A DNA stretch of 64,000 bases from Bacillus changyiensis. GTDB taxonomy: Bacteria > Bacillota > Bacilli > Bacillales > Bacillaceae. This document shows positions 29,475-39,016 of this stretch, one piece after another. Within the stretch, counting starts at the first letter, position 1. Every line of letters starts with the position of its first letter. The notes under the pieces are model-generated. The model was not told the DNA's origin. It did not search any database and saw nothing but the letters and a program-made list of their open reading frames with translations. Both the position numbers and the translations under genes were made by a program. The stretch is taken from positions 682,001 through 746,000 of the forward strand of contig NZ_JAQFWW010000001.1 of NCBI RefSeq assembly GCF_027706145.1. Reading direction: 5' to 3'.

Positions 29475-30689
29475 TTATTTTGATAGTTCAAACACTTCAT
29501 GTAAAGCATTTACAGCCGATGCCAGATGTTCCTCATGAACAAGCACCCAAATCGTTGTGTGGCTATCAGCGGATTGAAGAATGGCAATTCCCTTTTCCGA
29601 TAAGGCCGTGACAATTTTTGAAGTGACACCTGGGACGCCCATAATCCCTGCTCCTACCGCTGACACTTTTGCACAATTTCTCGTTACAGCGGGGTCATAA
29701 CCCATTTTTGTTAAAATATCTAATGCTCGATCGGTCATGTTTCCAGCTACTGTATATACAATTTCACTTGGTGTAATATTAAAGAAATCTACGCTAATAC
29801 CTGCGCTTGCCATTGCTTTAAATACTTCTGTCTGTACATTATATTGTCCTTCTTTAGCTGGAACCTTAAACTGCGTCACATCTTTCACATGAGCAATACC
29901 TGTGATCAATCGTTCAAACACATCGCTTCCAGCTTTTGATGTATGATGACTTGTGACCAGTGTGCCTTTTTCTTTAGAATATGTCGCGCGAACCCGAATA
30001 GGTACCTTTGCCTGCATGGCGATTTCGACTGCTCTTGGATGGATCACCTTTGCACCCTGGTATGCTAAATTACATATTTCCGTGTAAGTAATCACAGGAA
30101 GGGGTCTTGCTTTTTCTACGATTCTAGGATCTGCGGTCATAACACCTTCTACATCTGTGAAAATATCAATAAATTCCGCATCTAATGCCGCACCAAGGGC
30201 AGCAGCTGATGTATCACTGCCACCGCGGCCGATCGTCGTGATATCTCCTTTTGCTGTCGCTCCCTGAAATCCGGTAACAACAACCGCATCATGATCGACC
30301 AGCATGCTGAGAAGGCGTTCTGGTTTCATTTCGAGAATTCTTGCATTTGTGTGCTGATCATCTGTCAAAAAACCAGCCTGTGCACCAGTCAATGCCGCGG
30401 CTTTCATTCCATTTTCCAACAACATGCTTGAGAAGACAACAGCAGAAATCGTTTCACCACATGACAATAATAAATCCTGCTCACGTTCGGTGATCACATC
30501 CTGTCTTCCATAAAGTAGATCCAATAATGAATCCGTCGCATATGGATCACCTTTTCGGCCCATTGCTGAAACCACAATAACAGCTTTGTATCCTTTATTA
30601 ACGGCTTCTTTAACATGACTAAGGGCGAGTTTTCGGCCGTGATCATCTTTTACAGACGTTCCGCCAAATTTTTGAACGATGATTTTCAA
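29475..30689 (-). CDS. dapG: Aspartokinase I (diaminopimelate-sensitive)
   Basis: DapG phosphorylates aspartate, opening the aspartate pathway. The 404-residue enzyme has KFGGTSV at the N-terminus, GRGGSDTSA in the substrate site, and two C-terminal ACT regulatory domains (about 265-400). Length equals that of B. subtilis DapG, the isoenzyme controlled by meso-diaminopimelate and serving cell wall and spore needs. The start is TTG behind GGAGTG. It lies between asd and dapA, so three consecutive pathway steps are encoded together. Confidence 0.96.
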   Translation of the reverse strand: MKIIVQKFGGTSVKDDHGRKLALSHVKEAVNKGYKAVIVVSAMGRKGDPYATDSLLDLLYGRQDVITEREQDLLLSCGETISAVVFSSMLLENGMKAAALTGAQAGFLTDDQHTNARILEMKPERLLSMLVDHDAVVVTGFQGATAKGDITTIGRGGSDTSAAALGAALDAEFIDIFTDVEGVMTADPRIVEKARPLPVITYTEICNLAYQGAKVIHPRAVEIAMQAKVPIRVRATYSKEKGTLVTSHHTSKAGSDVFERLITGIAHVKDVTQFKVPAKEGQYNVQTEVFKAMASAGISVDFFNITPSEIVYTVAGNMTDRALDILTKMGYDPAVTRNCAKVSAVGAGIMGVPGVTSKIVTALSEKGIAILQSADSHTTIWVLVHEEHLASAVNALHEVFELSK

Positions 30690-30777
30690 TTCATTTCACT
30701 CCACATTGATTTCGGACGTAACAGAAGAGAGCAGGCGGGTTTTAGCCTCACTCTCTCCCTAGAAATCGTATCAGTAT

Positions 30778-31818
30778 TTAAACTAAATTTAAAGCTTTTA
30801 AACTTTCTGCAACTTGAACAGAATTCCAGGCTGCACCCTTGAGAAGGTTATCGGATACAATCCAAAGATGAAAACCATTTGGGCGATCGAGGTCTTTTCG
30901 CACCCTTCCGACAAACACATCTCTTTTCCCTACTGCATCAGCAGGCATTGGATAGAGCTGTTCAGCTGGATTGTCCTGGAGGATTACTCCTGGAGCATCT
31001 TTTAACAGATTTTTTATATCTTCTGCTGTTACATCATGACGGTCAATTTCAATGTAGACAGCCTCCGAATGTCCAGTTGCAATCGGAAGTCTTACACATG
31101 TTGCAGAAACTTGAAGTTCGGGCATATGCATAATTTTTTTCGTTTCATTTATCATTTTCATTTCCTCAAACGTAAACCCATTTTCCTGGAATTTATCGAT
31201 CTGAGGAATGGCATTAAAAGCAATTTGATAGTGTTTTTCATCACTTTTCACTGGCATAATCTGCGCATCGAACGGCTTGTTATTCAGAATCGCTTCCGTT
31301 TGGTCATAAAGTTCTTTTACAGCTTCATTTCCAGCTCCTGAAACAGCTTGGTATGTTGAAACAATAATTTTATTTAAACCGAATGCCTTTCTGATTGGCT
31401 CAAGTGCAACAACCATTTGAATTGTTGAACAATTCGGGTTTGCAATGATTCCATTATGGTGATGTAAATCTGCTTCATTTACTTCTGGGACGACAAGTGG
31501 TGTATTTTGATCCATGCGAAATGCACTTGTGTTGTCAATAACAATCGCTCCGCGTTTGACAGCCTCGTGAGCAAGCGCCTGTGAGACACTTCCGCCCGCA
31601 CTGAACAAGGCAATATCTACGCCTTCAAAACTTTCCGGAACCGCTTCCTGTACAGTATATTTTTCACCTTTGTATGTGAGTTGCTTACCTGCAGAACGTT
31701 TTGATGATAATAAAATTAATTTATCCAGTTCAAAATTTCTTTCTTCTAATGTTTTTAACATTTGCTGTCCTACAGCACCTGTGGCACCAACTACTGCTAC
31801 ATGTAATCCTCTGCCCAA
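30778..31818 (-). CDS. asd: Aspartate-semialdehyde dehydrogenase
   Basis: Asd reduces aspartyl phosphate to aspartate semialdehyde with NADPH. The 346-residue protein has GATGAVGQQM near residue 11 for NADP binding and the active-site Cys130 in NPNCSTIQM. A catalytic His lies near residue 240, and CVRLP and GRVRKD segments are typical of the family. The start is TTG at 31818 behind GGAAGGAG; the preceding in-frame codons overlap that ribosome site. It heads asd-dapG-dapA and follows dpaB after about 100 bases. Confidence 0.97.
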   Translation of the reverse strand: MGRGLHVAVVGATGAVGQQMLKTLEERNFELDKLILLSSKRSAGKQLTYKGEKYTVQEAVPESFEGVDIALFSAGGSVSQALAHEAVKRGAIVIDNTSAFRMDQNTPLVVPEVNEADLHHHNGIIANPNCSTIQMVVALEPIRKAFGLNKIIVSTYQAVSGAGNEAVKELYDQTEAILNNKPFDAQIMPVKSDEKHYQIAFNAIPQIDKFQENGFTFEEMKMINETKKIMHMPELQVSATCVRLPIATGHSEAVYIEIDRHDVTAEDIKNLLKDAPGVILQDNPAEQLYPMPADAVGKRDVFVGRVRKDLDRPNGFHLWIVSDNLLKGAAWNSVQVAESLKALNLV

Positions 31819-31920
31819 ATGTAAAACTCCTTCCACCAATCATTTATAACAATGGTTGACTTGATTTTACACTATATTTTAACATAGAAATGAACCAGAT
31901 GATTGATATTTTTTAAAATC

Positions 31921-32511
31921 TTATTCATAATTGTTCACAAGAACGGGTTGAATTTGTTTATGGGAAAGGGCTTCTTCAATAGCTGGACATAAAAGCTCCA
32001 TTTTGGCAACGAGTGAATTTGGTTTTTGATATGGATCATCCTGACCAAACGGAACGAAGAAAATGTTTTTTGTTGTCATGAGCCTCATCAAATTAACACC
32101 GTTAAGACCGAGAGCATCATTTGTAGATATACCCAAAACGACTGGTCGAGAGTTTCGCACTGTTGCCTTCGCTGCCATTAAAACCGGAGAATCTGTCATT
32201 GCATTGGCAAGCTTGCTCATTGAGTTTCCTGTCAGTGGGGCAATCACCATACAGTCAAGCGGTGTTTTCGGTCCTAGAGGTTCCGCTTTGGGAATCGTAT
32301 CAATGACCTCAAATCCTGTCAGTTCTTCAACTTTCCGCACCCATTCTTTTCCTTCACCAAAGCGTGTATTGGACGATTTTACAGTTGATGTCACGATCGG
32401 TCTAACTTCTGCCCCACTACTGACAAGCTCTTCAATTTGTGGAAATACTGCATCATACGTACAATGTGAACCTGTTAGACCAAATCCGATTCTTTTCCCT
32501 TTGATCGACAT
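31921..32511 (-). CDS. dpaB: Dipicolinate synthase subunit B
   Basis: DpaB (SpoVFB) with DpaA makes dipicolinic acid in the mother cell, the calcium chelator that gives spores heat resistance. The 196-residue protein is a flavoprotein-like Rossmann fold with GFGLTGSHCTYDAV at the N-terminus and the PLTGNSMSKLANAMTDSPVL segment of the family. Nine bases separate it from dpaA, so they form one transcript. Confidence 0.96.
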   Translation of the reverse strand: MSIKGKRIGFGLTGSHCTYDAVFPQIEELVSSGAEVRPIVTSTVKSSNTRFGEGKEWVRKVEELTGFEVIDTIPKAEPLGPKTPLDCMVIAPLTGNSMSKLANAMTDSPVLMAAKATVRNSRPVVLGISTNDALGLNGVNLMRLMTTKNIFFVPFGQDDPYQKPNSLVAKMELLCPAIEEALSHKQIQPVLVNNYE

Positions 32512-32520
32512 GATGACTAA

Positions 32521-33414
32521 CTACTCCTTTCGATCAGTTGTTGCTTGTGATAAAAGATTACACAAAACATTAGCGATGATCTGACCTGCCGTTTTTGGCG
32601 CTACAATACCCGGAAGTCCTGGTGCAAGCAGCGCTTTTATACCTTGTTTTTCAGCAAAACCAAAATCTGTACCACCAGGGCGAGTGGCTAAATCAAGAAT
32701 CAATGTTCTCGGTGTCATTCGCGAAAGAACCGTTCGATTAAGAATAAGACTTGGAATGGTATTAATACAAATATCGGTATGTTCAACATGTTCGCCAAGT
32801 TGGCTGATGTGAAAAGGGGTAAGACCCATTTCCGTGATCCTAGCGAGATGGGCTGAGTCTCGCGCACCAACTTTCACATGTGCTCCAAGAGCCGAAAAAG
32901 TTCTACTAATACTCATTCCGGTTCGGCCAAGCCCAAGAACAATAATATTTGAGCCATGAATGGTGTAGTCGGTATGCTGTATTGCCATCATGATGGTTCC
33001 TTCAACTGTAGGTATCGAATTATAAATGGCAATATCGTCTCTTTCCATAAGCTTAATAAGACTGCGATTTGCCCCTTTCACTATTCCATCTAAATAATCA
33101 TTAGAAATTCCTGAATAAATCGTACAGTTTGGCTTTGTTTTCTCTAAATCATGTTGTGTCAATATCACCTTTTCGTTTGAAAACACTGTTGCAACTGAAC
33201 CATCAGCCGCTGTACCTGAAACAGGCAGAATGATACTGTCTATTACACCGAAATCCAATTCATTTAATTTGCATTTTGTTGCACCGGTAAACCCATGATC
33301 AAGTTGATCAAAACCGACCAAAAAAACTTTTGCCTGTTGTTCTGTCAGTTTGCGAATGATCTCTAGTTGCCTTGCATCTCCCCCGATGAGTGCAATTGTC
33401 AATCCGGTTAACAT
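32521..33414 (-). CDS. dpaA: Dipicolinate synthase subunit A
   Basis: DpaA (SpoVFA) is the NAD(P)-binding subunit of dipicolinate synthase. The 297-residue protein has two Rossmann-like segments: ALIGGDARQLEII at the start and VLGLGRTGMSISRTF near residue 155. The start at 33414 gives the same length and N-terminus as B. subtilis (MLTGL), but its spacing from AAGGTG is long. An ATG five codons earlier lies too close to that site. A sigma-K-like promoter lies upstream, in line with late mother-cell expression. Confidence 0.94.
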   Translation of the reverse strand: MLTGLTIALIGGDARQLEIIRKLTEQQAKVFLVGFDQLDHGFTGATKCKLNELDFGVIDSIILPVSGTAADGSVATVFSNEKVILTQHDLEKTKPNCTIYSGISNDYLDGIVKGANRSLIKLMERDDIAIYNSIPTVEGTIMMAIQHTDYTIHGSNIIVLGLGRTGMSISRTFSALGAHVKVGARDSAHLARITEMGLTPFHISQLGEHVEHTDICINTIPSLILNRTVLSRMTPRTLILDLATRPGGTDFGFAEKQGIKALLAPGLPGIVAPKTAGQIIANVLCNLLSQATTDRKE

Positions 33415-33466
33415 GGCTCTAACATTCACCTTCTTTTTGACAAAGATCTTAATTCATAAGCTAATT

Positions 33467-33495
33467 TCATCATATGACAAAAAGGAAATAGCGGT
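33467..33495 (-). promoter_or_regulatory. Candidate sigma-K promoter of dpaAB
   Basis: On the minus strand AC (33494-33495), 17 bases and CATATGATGA (33467-33476) fit the sigma-K pattern AC-N17-CATANNNTA except at one position. spoVF is a known sigma-K operon in B. subtilis. Confidence 0.5.
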
Positions 33496-33520
33496 GAATT
33501 AAAATTAGTTTGTCGCAAAC

Positions 33521-33550
33521 AAAAAAACCTGGCTTGTCGAGCTGCCAGGT
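33521..33550 (-). terminator. Intrinsic terminator after ymxH
   Basis: The ACCTGGC/GCCAGGT stem is followed by UUUUUUU on the minus strand. Confidence 0.88.
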
Positions 33551-33561
33551 CAAGGATCTGT

Positions 33562-33819
33562 TTATTTATCATCGCTTCCGATTTCTTCAGGAACATCAAG
33601 AATAATCATATCTGATCCGATTTTGCGAATCTGTGTCCAAGGAACTCTAATTTCATTCCCTTGTTTTCTTAATCCAAACCATTTAAGTGAGGGAATGATA
33701 AGTGCGGTAATCCGGCCGTCCTCTTCATTGATCTCAAGATCTGTTTGCCCCAAAACCCCGAGACGTTCAGCACGTTTGACATCGACGATTTCTTTTCCCG
33801 AAAGTTCACTAAGCCTCAT
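33562..33819 (-). CDS. ymxH: YmxH/YlmC-type PRC-barrel protein
   Basis: An 85-residue protein with the YlmC/YmxH sporulation-associated PRC-barrel fold (MRLSELSGKEIVDVKRAERLGVLGQTDL, here summarised by its LSELSGKEIVD start). Function is unknown. The family is conserved in spore formers. It lies between mlpA and dpaA and is flanked by terminators on both sides, so it is probably monocistronic. Confidence 0.88.
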   Translation of the reverse strand: MRLSELSGKEIVDVKRAERLGVLGQTDLEINEEDGRITALIIPSLKWFGLRKQGNEIRVPWTQIRKIGSDMIILDVPEEIGSDDK

Positions 33820-33852
33820 AAAAATCCTCCTTTTGTTATGGTGTATGTCTCA

Positions 33853-33886
33853 AAATAAAAAAACATGCCTGCCTAAGCGGCAAGCA
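33853..33886 (-). terminator. Intrinsic terminator after mlpA
   Basis: TGCTTGCC/GGCAGGCA stem (one G-U pair) with a U-rich 3' flank on the minus strand, starting at the mlpA stop. Confidence 0.8.
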
Positions 33887-33888
33887 GT

Positions 33889-35118
33889 TTATTTTGGCAG
33901 ATCACCAGTTGGACTGATAAGTGCCATTGAATAATCATCTGTAAATATTTGTTTCACCAATCGATTGACACGCTCAAGATTGACTGCGTTTAATGTTTCC
34001 AGCATTTCGTCCAGGGTCCGGTGTTTTCCCAGCAAAAGTTCATTTTTTCCGTTGCGACTCATTTTGCTATTTGTACTTTCTAGACCGAGCATCAGACTGC
34101 CTTTCATTTGCTCCTTGCTGTTTTCGAGTTCTTTCGGTGTAACGCCTTCGCTTTTTAACACCCTAAGTGTTTCATGAATCGTTTCTGAAAGAAGCTGAAG
34201 CTGGTTAGCGCCTGTTCCGCCATAAATGGTCACCATTCCGCTATCTTCGTATGAGCTGTGGAAGCTAAACACAGAATATGCGAGTCCTTTATCTTCACGG
34301 ACATCTTGAAAAAGGCGGCTGCTCATGCTTCCTCCCAAAATATTGTTCATGACAATCAAATCATAAATTTCTGAATGTCCGGCTTTTAAGCCCTTGAAGC
34401 CGAGACAAAGATGGGCTTGTTCTGTCTCCTTTTTACGTGCCAATTTTTCATAGTGAAAATCAGGTTCTGTCATTCCTGTTCTGTTTCCAGCTGCTTCATA
34501 AGAGCCAAAATGTTTTTCAGCCTCTTTAATAAAACTTTCAGAAACATTTCCAGCAATCGAAATGACGACGCGATCAGGTGTGTAGTGTTCATCTATATAT
34601 TTTCTCAAAGAGGCTCCATTAAACTTAGCAAGTGTTTCTTCACTGCCGAGAATAGGATAACCAAGAGAGTGATTCCCAAATGAGGCTTTACTAAGTAAAT
34701 CATGGACAATATCATCAGGTGTATCTTCATACATTTTAATTTCTTCATAGACAACGTTTTTTTCTTTTTTTAATTCTTCTTCATCAAATGAAGAATGAAA
34801 GAACATATCAGCTAGAATATCTAAAGCATAACTCGCGTATTCATCAAGAACTTTCGCATAATAGCATGTATACTCTTTTGAAGTAAATGCATTGACTTGT
34901 CCGCCTATTCTATCAAAGGACTCTGCGATGTCTCTGGCTGTCCGTGTTTTTGTTCCTTTAAAAAACATGTGTTCCAAAAAGTGTGAAATACCATTAATGT
35001 CCGGTGTTTCATGTCTCGATCCAGTTCCGATCCAAACACCGATTGCTACAGACCGGACGGTGGGGTTATTTTCAAGTACGATTCGTACGCCATTTTGACA
35101 AGTATACCGTTTTATCAA
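33889..35118 (-). CDS. mlpA: MlpA, M16-family zinc protease (YmxG)
   Basis: An insulinase-type peptidase resembling the mitochondrial processing peptidase beta subunit. In B. subtilis it affects extracellular protease production. The 409-residue protein has the inverted zinc motif His46-Phe-Leu-Glu49-His50 (HFLEH), the distal Glu in the VVYEEIKMYEDTPDD region near 126, and a second non-catalytic M16 half with LGGSMSSRLFQDVRE. The start is TTG behind AGGAGG. It lies 32 bases after ylxY. It is the third M16 gene in the window. Confidence 0.95.
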   Translation of the reverse strand: MIKRYTCQNGVRIVLENNPTVRSVAIGVWIGTGSRHETPDINGISHFLEHMFFKGTKTRTARDIAESFDRIGGQVNAFTSKEYTCYYAKVLDEYASYALDILADMFFHSSFDEEELKKEKNVVYEEIKMYEDTPDDIVHDLLSKASFGNHSLGYPILGSEETLAKFNGASLRKYIDEHYTPDRVVISIAGNVSESFIKEAEKHFGSYEAAGNRTGMTEPDFHYEKLARKKETEQAHLCLGFKGLKAGHSEIYDLIVMNNILGGSMSSRLFQDVREDKGLAYSVFSFHSSYEDSGMVTIYGGTGANQLQLLSETIHETLRVLKSEGVTPKELENSKEQMKGSLMLGLESTNSKMSRNGKNELLLGKHRTLDEMLETLNAVNLERVNRLVKQIFTDDYSMALISPTGDLPK

Positions 35119-35150
35119 ATCTGTTCCTCCTATTCAAAGAACGCATATCA

Positions 35151-36113
35151 CTATTCTTTCATGATACGTGTTTCGTTCAACAATTGTGAGACTGTTCCAA
35201 TTTGAAAGCCTTTTCCCCTTAGTTTTTGTATGAGGATCGCGAGGCTTTTTGCAGTGGCATCTGTTGGATGCATTAATATCATGGCCCCATTATGCACTTT
35301 GCTTAAAACGCGGTGTTGTAAAACAGCTGGTTGTGGTTTTTGCCAATCGATAGTATCAACTGTCCACATGATCGTTCCCATCCCTAAGTGATGTGCCTTA
35401 TGAACAACTTCTTTGCGAAAACTTCCACTAGGGGGTGCGAACCATTTTGGTTCCACCTGAAGCGTTTTCTTGATGATTTCATTTGTCAGCTGCAGCTGTT
35501 CAGAAATTCGTTCACTCGTCAGTTTGCTCATATCTGGGTGATTGTATGAATGGTTTCCGATTTCATGTCCATCATTGAAAATGGTTTTTGCTAAATCCGG
35601 ATGTTTTTCTACCCATTTCCCTTCTAGAAAAAAAGTCGCTTTCACTTGATATTTTTTCAAAATGGGGAGCATTTTTGCTAAATATTCATTTCCCCAAGCA
35701 ACATTAATAATGAATGAGACCATCGGTTTATCGGGATGTCCGCGGTAAATTGGCTCAGATTTTAATGATTGTAAGTGGACTTCCGGTTTGACCTGATCAT
35801 AAACAAGTAACTTCTTATCAAATAAACCGGCCTTTTTCATTTTCCGATAAGATTTTTCAAGATTCACTTTTAAACCGTTATAGCCAGGGGTCGCTTTCCA
35901 AATTTGATCAACTTGCGCATTCTGTGCTTTTATTTCAAATTGAGGCGCTTTTTCAATCAGCTCCTGATAAATACTGTCGTGTTGGGTACTGACTGCAGCG
36001 GCATCTTTTTTTATAGCATCTATGTAATTTAGCTTATATGGAGTTTTGATCATTTGATATGACATGATGAAAAGAAAGAAAAAGACGAAACATCGAACAG
36101 CGGTCCTCTTCAA
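35151..36113 (-). CDS. ylxY: YlxY, polysaccharide-deacetylase-like protein with altered active site
   Basis: A 320-residue secreted or membrane-anchored protein with an N-terminal hydrophobic segment (about 7-22) and a NodB-homology domain (about 135-315). The His-His metal motif is present in HEIGNHSYNHPD, and the later motifs PPSGSFR and LMHPT are kept. The first motif, normally TFDDG, reads NVAWGNEY, so the catalytic and metal-binding Asp pair is missing. Activity may be lost or unusual. The start is TTG (36113) behind GGGAGG; an upstream GTG is part of that region. The B. subtilis homolog is a sporulation-linked deacetylase-family protein. Confidence 0.88.
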   Translation of the reverse strand: MKRTAVRCFVFFFLFIMSYQMIKTPYKLNYIDAIKKDAAAVSTQHDSIYQELIEKAPQFEIKAQNAQVDQIWKATPGYNGLKVNLEKSYRKMKKAGLFDKKLLVYDQVKPEVHLQSLKSEPIYRGHPDKPMVSFIINVAWGNEYLAKMLPILKKYQVKATFFLEGKWVEKHPDLAKTIFNDGHEIGNHSYNHPDMSKLTSERISEQLQLTNEIIKKTLQVEPKWFAPPSGSFRKEVVHKAHHLGMGTIMWTVDTIDWQKPQPAVLQHRVLSKVHNGAMILMHPTDATAKSLAILIQKLRGKGFQIGTVSQLLNETRIMKE

Positions 36114-36184
36114 TTGGATTCCTCCCTTCCCCACAAATTATGTGAGAAAAGGACAAGATAGAACTGAGCGAATCAGTCCGCTCA

Positions 36185-36216
36185 AAATAAAAGAAGCCGG
36201 GTCTCCCAGGCTCCTT
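36185..36216 (-). terminator. Terminator after pnpA
   Basis: The GAGCCTGGG/CCCGGCTTC stem is followed by UUUUAUUUU on the minus strand, between pnpA and ylxY. Confidence 0.75.
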
Positions 36217-36258
36217 CTCAAGCTTAACACACCTGACAGAAGCGAGATAGACACCGAT

Positions 36259-38376
36259 TTACGATTTTTGTTCCTCATTTTCCTTCTGTTCACGCAGTAC
36301 AGCCTTTCTCGATAGATTAACCCGTCCTTGCTTGTCAATTTCCGTTACTTTCACAAGGAGTTCATCACCGATTTTAACAACATCTTCAACTTTACCAACA
36401 CGTTCAAGTGCAAGCTCTGAAATATGGACTAAACCATCTTTGCCACTAAATAGTTCGACAAAGGCGCCAAATTTCTCAATTCGTTTCACTTTACCTAAGT
36501 AAAGCTGTCCAACTTCAACTTCTCTGACAAGGTCTTCAATGATTTTCTTCGCTTTTTGATTCATACTTTCATCTGTCGAAGAAATAAAGATTGTTCCATC
36601 TTGTTCAATATCAATTTTAACACCAGTGTCTTCAATAATTTTATTAATTTGCTTACCGCTTGGACCGATGACATCGCGGATTTTATCCGGATTGATCGAC
36701 ATTGTCAAGATCTTCGGCGCATATGGAGAAAGCTCTTGTCTTGCTTCTCTAATTGTAGAGAGCATACTTTCAAGAATCTCCATTCTGCCTTTTTTCGCCT
36801 GATGTAAAGCTTCTTGCAAAATCTCTCGTGACAAACCGGAAATTTTAATATCCATTTGCAGAGCAGTGACACCTTTCGCTGTTCCTGCTACTTTAAAGTC
36901 CATGTCCCCAAGGGCATCTTCCATTCCCTGAATATCTGTTAATACCGTGTAATGGTCACCAGATTTGACAAGCCCCATCGCAATCCCAGCAACTGGTGCT
37001 TTAATTGGCACCCCAGCATCCATCATCGCAAGTGTGCTTGCACAAATGCTTGCTTGTGAAGTCGAGCCATTTGATTCAAGCACTTCTGAAACAAGGCGAA
37101 CTGTGTATGGAAAATCTTTTTCAGATGGGATAATCGGTTCAAGTGCACGTTCACCAAGTGCTCCATGTCCAATTTCGCGTCGGCCGGGTCCGCGCATCGG
37201 TCCTGTTTCCCCAACACTAAACTGTGGAAAATTATAATGGTGCATAAATCGTTTAGATTCTTCAACACCGAGACCATCCAAGATTTGAACATCTCCAAGT
37301 GCACCAAGTGTACAAATGCTAAGCGCCTGAGTTTGTCCTCTTGTAAATAGTCCTGATCCATGTGTTCTCGGAAGTAGACCTACTTCTGAAGAAAGCGGAC
37401 GGATTTCAGCGACGCCTCTGCCATCTGGACGAATTTTTTCTTCGGTGATCAAACGGCGCACTTCATTTTTCACAAGCTGTCCTAAAATATTTTTCACCTG
37501 TTTAAGCGTTTCTTCATCATGTTCTTCTTCTTCAAACTTAGCGACAACGGTATTTTTCACTTCGCTAATCGCATTTTCGCGTGCATGCTTTTCATGAACC
37601 TGAATCGCCTTTAATAAATCGGTTTCAGCCATGGCTTGAACTTTTGCTTTTAGATCGGAATCGATTTCATACAATGAAATGTCTGATTTTTCTTTTCCGA
37701 CAACTGCAACAATTTCTTCTTGAAAAGCAATCAGACGCTTGATTTCTTCATGACCGAACATGATCGCTTCAAGCATGATCTCTTCCGGTACTTCCTCAGC
37801 ACCTGCTTCAACCATGTTAATCGCATCTTTTGTTCCTGCTACTACTAAATGAATATCGCTTTTCTCAAGCTGTTCAAGTGTCGGATTAATGATAAATTCG
37901 TTATCAATCCTTCCCACTGTCACACCAGCAATCGGTCCTTCAAAAGGAATATCTGACACAGAAAGTGCAAGTGATGAACCAAACATCGCTGCCATTTCTG
38001 ATGAACAATTTTGGTCAACACTCATAACAATGCTAACGACTTGAACTTCATTACGGAATCCATCAGCAAACAGCGGGCGGATGGGCCGATCAATTAAGCG
38101 GCTAGCAAGAATCGCTTTTTCGCTCGGTCTTCCCTCTCTTTTAATAAATCCGCCTGGAATTTTCCCAACTGCATAAAGTCTTTCTTCATAGTTAACAGTT
38201 AGAGGAAAGAAATCTACAGTTTTGGGTTCTTTTGAAGCTGTTGCAGTACTGAGAACGGCAGTATCACCATAACGGATCATAACAGCTCCGTTTGCTTGTT
38301 TGGCAAGCTGACCCGTTTCAACAATTAATTTTCGGCCGGCCCAATCTATGGAAAAGACGTGTTTCTCTTGTCCCAT
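36259..38376 (-). CDS. pnpA: Polynucleotide phosphorylase
   Basis: PNPase degrades RNA 3' to 5' by phosphorolysis and works with RNase Y and RNase J in decay. The 705-residue protein has two RNase PH-like domains (about 1-230 and 310-540) joined by a helical domain. A KH domain follows ([20 protein letters not shown]), then an S1 domain near the end ([17 protein letters not shown]). An ATG with GAGAGGAG upstream and its own candidate promoter follow rpsO, as in many bacteria. Confidence 0.97.
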   Translation of the reverse strand: MGQEKHVFSIDWAGRKLIVETGQLAKQANGAVMIRYGDTAVLSTATASKEPKTVDFFPLTVNYEERLYAVGKIPGGFIKREGRPSEKAILASRLIDRPIRPLFADGFRNEVQVVSIVMSVDQNCSSEMAAMFGSSLALSVSDIPFEGPIAGVTVGRIDNEFIINPTLEQLEKSDIHLVVAGTKDAINMVEAGAEEVPEEIMLEAIMFGHEEIKRLIAFQEEIVAVVGKEKSDISLYEIDSDLKAKVQAMAETDLLKAIQVHEKHARENAISEVKNTVVAKFEEEEHDEETLKQVKNILGQLVKNEVRRLITEEKIRPDGRGVAEIRPLSSEVGLLPRTHGSGLFTRGQTQALSICTLGALGDVQILDGLGVEESKRFMHHYNFPQFSVGETGPMRGPGRREIGHGALGERALEPIIPSEKDFPYTVRLVSEVLESNGSTSQASICASTLAMMDAGVPIKAPVAGIAMGLVKSGDHYTVLTDIQGMEDALGDMDFKVAGTAKGVTALQMDIKISGLSREILQEALHQAKKGRMEILESMLSTIREARQELSPYAPKILTMSINPDKIRDVIGPSGKQINKIIEDTGVKIDIEQDGTIFISSTDESMNQKAKKIIEDLVREVEVGQLYLGKVKRIEKFGAFVELFSGKDGLVHISELALERVGKVEDVVKIGDELLVKVTEIDKQGRVNLSRKAVLREQKENEEQKS

Positions 38377-38419
38377 TTAATATGAACTCCTCTCTTTGGA
38401 TAGTTTTTAGATTACTCCT

Positions 38420-38449
38420 ATTATGAACGAAATGAATTGAACATATCAA
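38420..38449 (-). promoter_or_regulatory. Candidate sigma-A promoter of pnpA
   Basis: On the minus strand TTGATA (38444-38449), 18 bases and CATAAT (38420-38425), about 45 bases ahead of the ATG. Confidence 0.55.
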
Positions 38450-38533
38450 TGGCAAAATCCTATGTAAACTTGTTATCAAATTATTTATATGAGCAACATG
38501 TTTGGAGTTTCCAGATATTTGTTTTTATACGAT

Positions 38534-38560
38534 AAAAAAGCGGGAATCCTCCCGCTTTTT
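38534..38560 (-). terminator. Intrinsic terminator after rpsO
   Basis: AAAAAGCGGGA/TCCCGCTTTTTT: a compact GC stem followed by UUUUUU on the minus strand. It also stops the plus strand in principle. Confidence 0.88.
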
Positions 38561-38564
38561 ACGA

Positions 38565-38920
<356 letters not shown>

Positions 38921-38927
38921 AGAAACT

Positions 38928-38956
38928 ATGATACTAGAAAGACAGCTCTTATGCAA
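38928..38956 (-). promoter_or_regulatory. Sigma-A promoter of rpsO
   Basis: On the minus strand TTGCAT (38951-38956), 17 bases and TATCAT (38928-38933), about 95 bases ahead of the ATG. Confidence 0.75.
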
Positions 38957-39016
38957 CTACTTACAATAAACTTTTTCATCAACATGATTGACGATAATGA
39001 ATATTTGTATACATAT

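Noticed and set aside
32063..32584. A 173-codon plus-strand frame opposite dpaB
   Set aside because: It is the mirror of a well-supported gene with no start signal.
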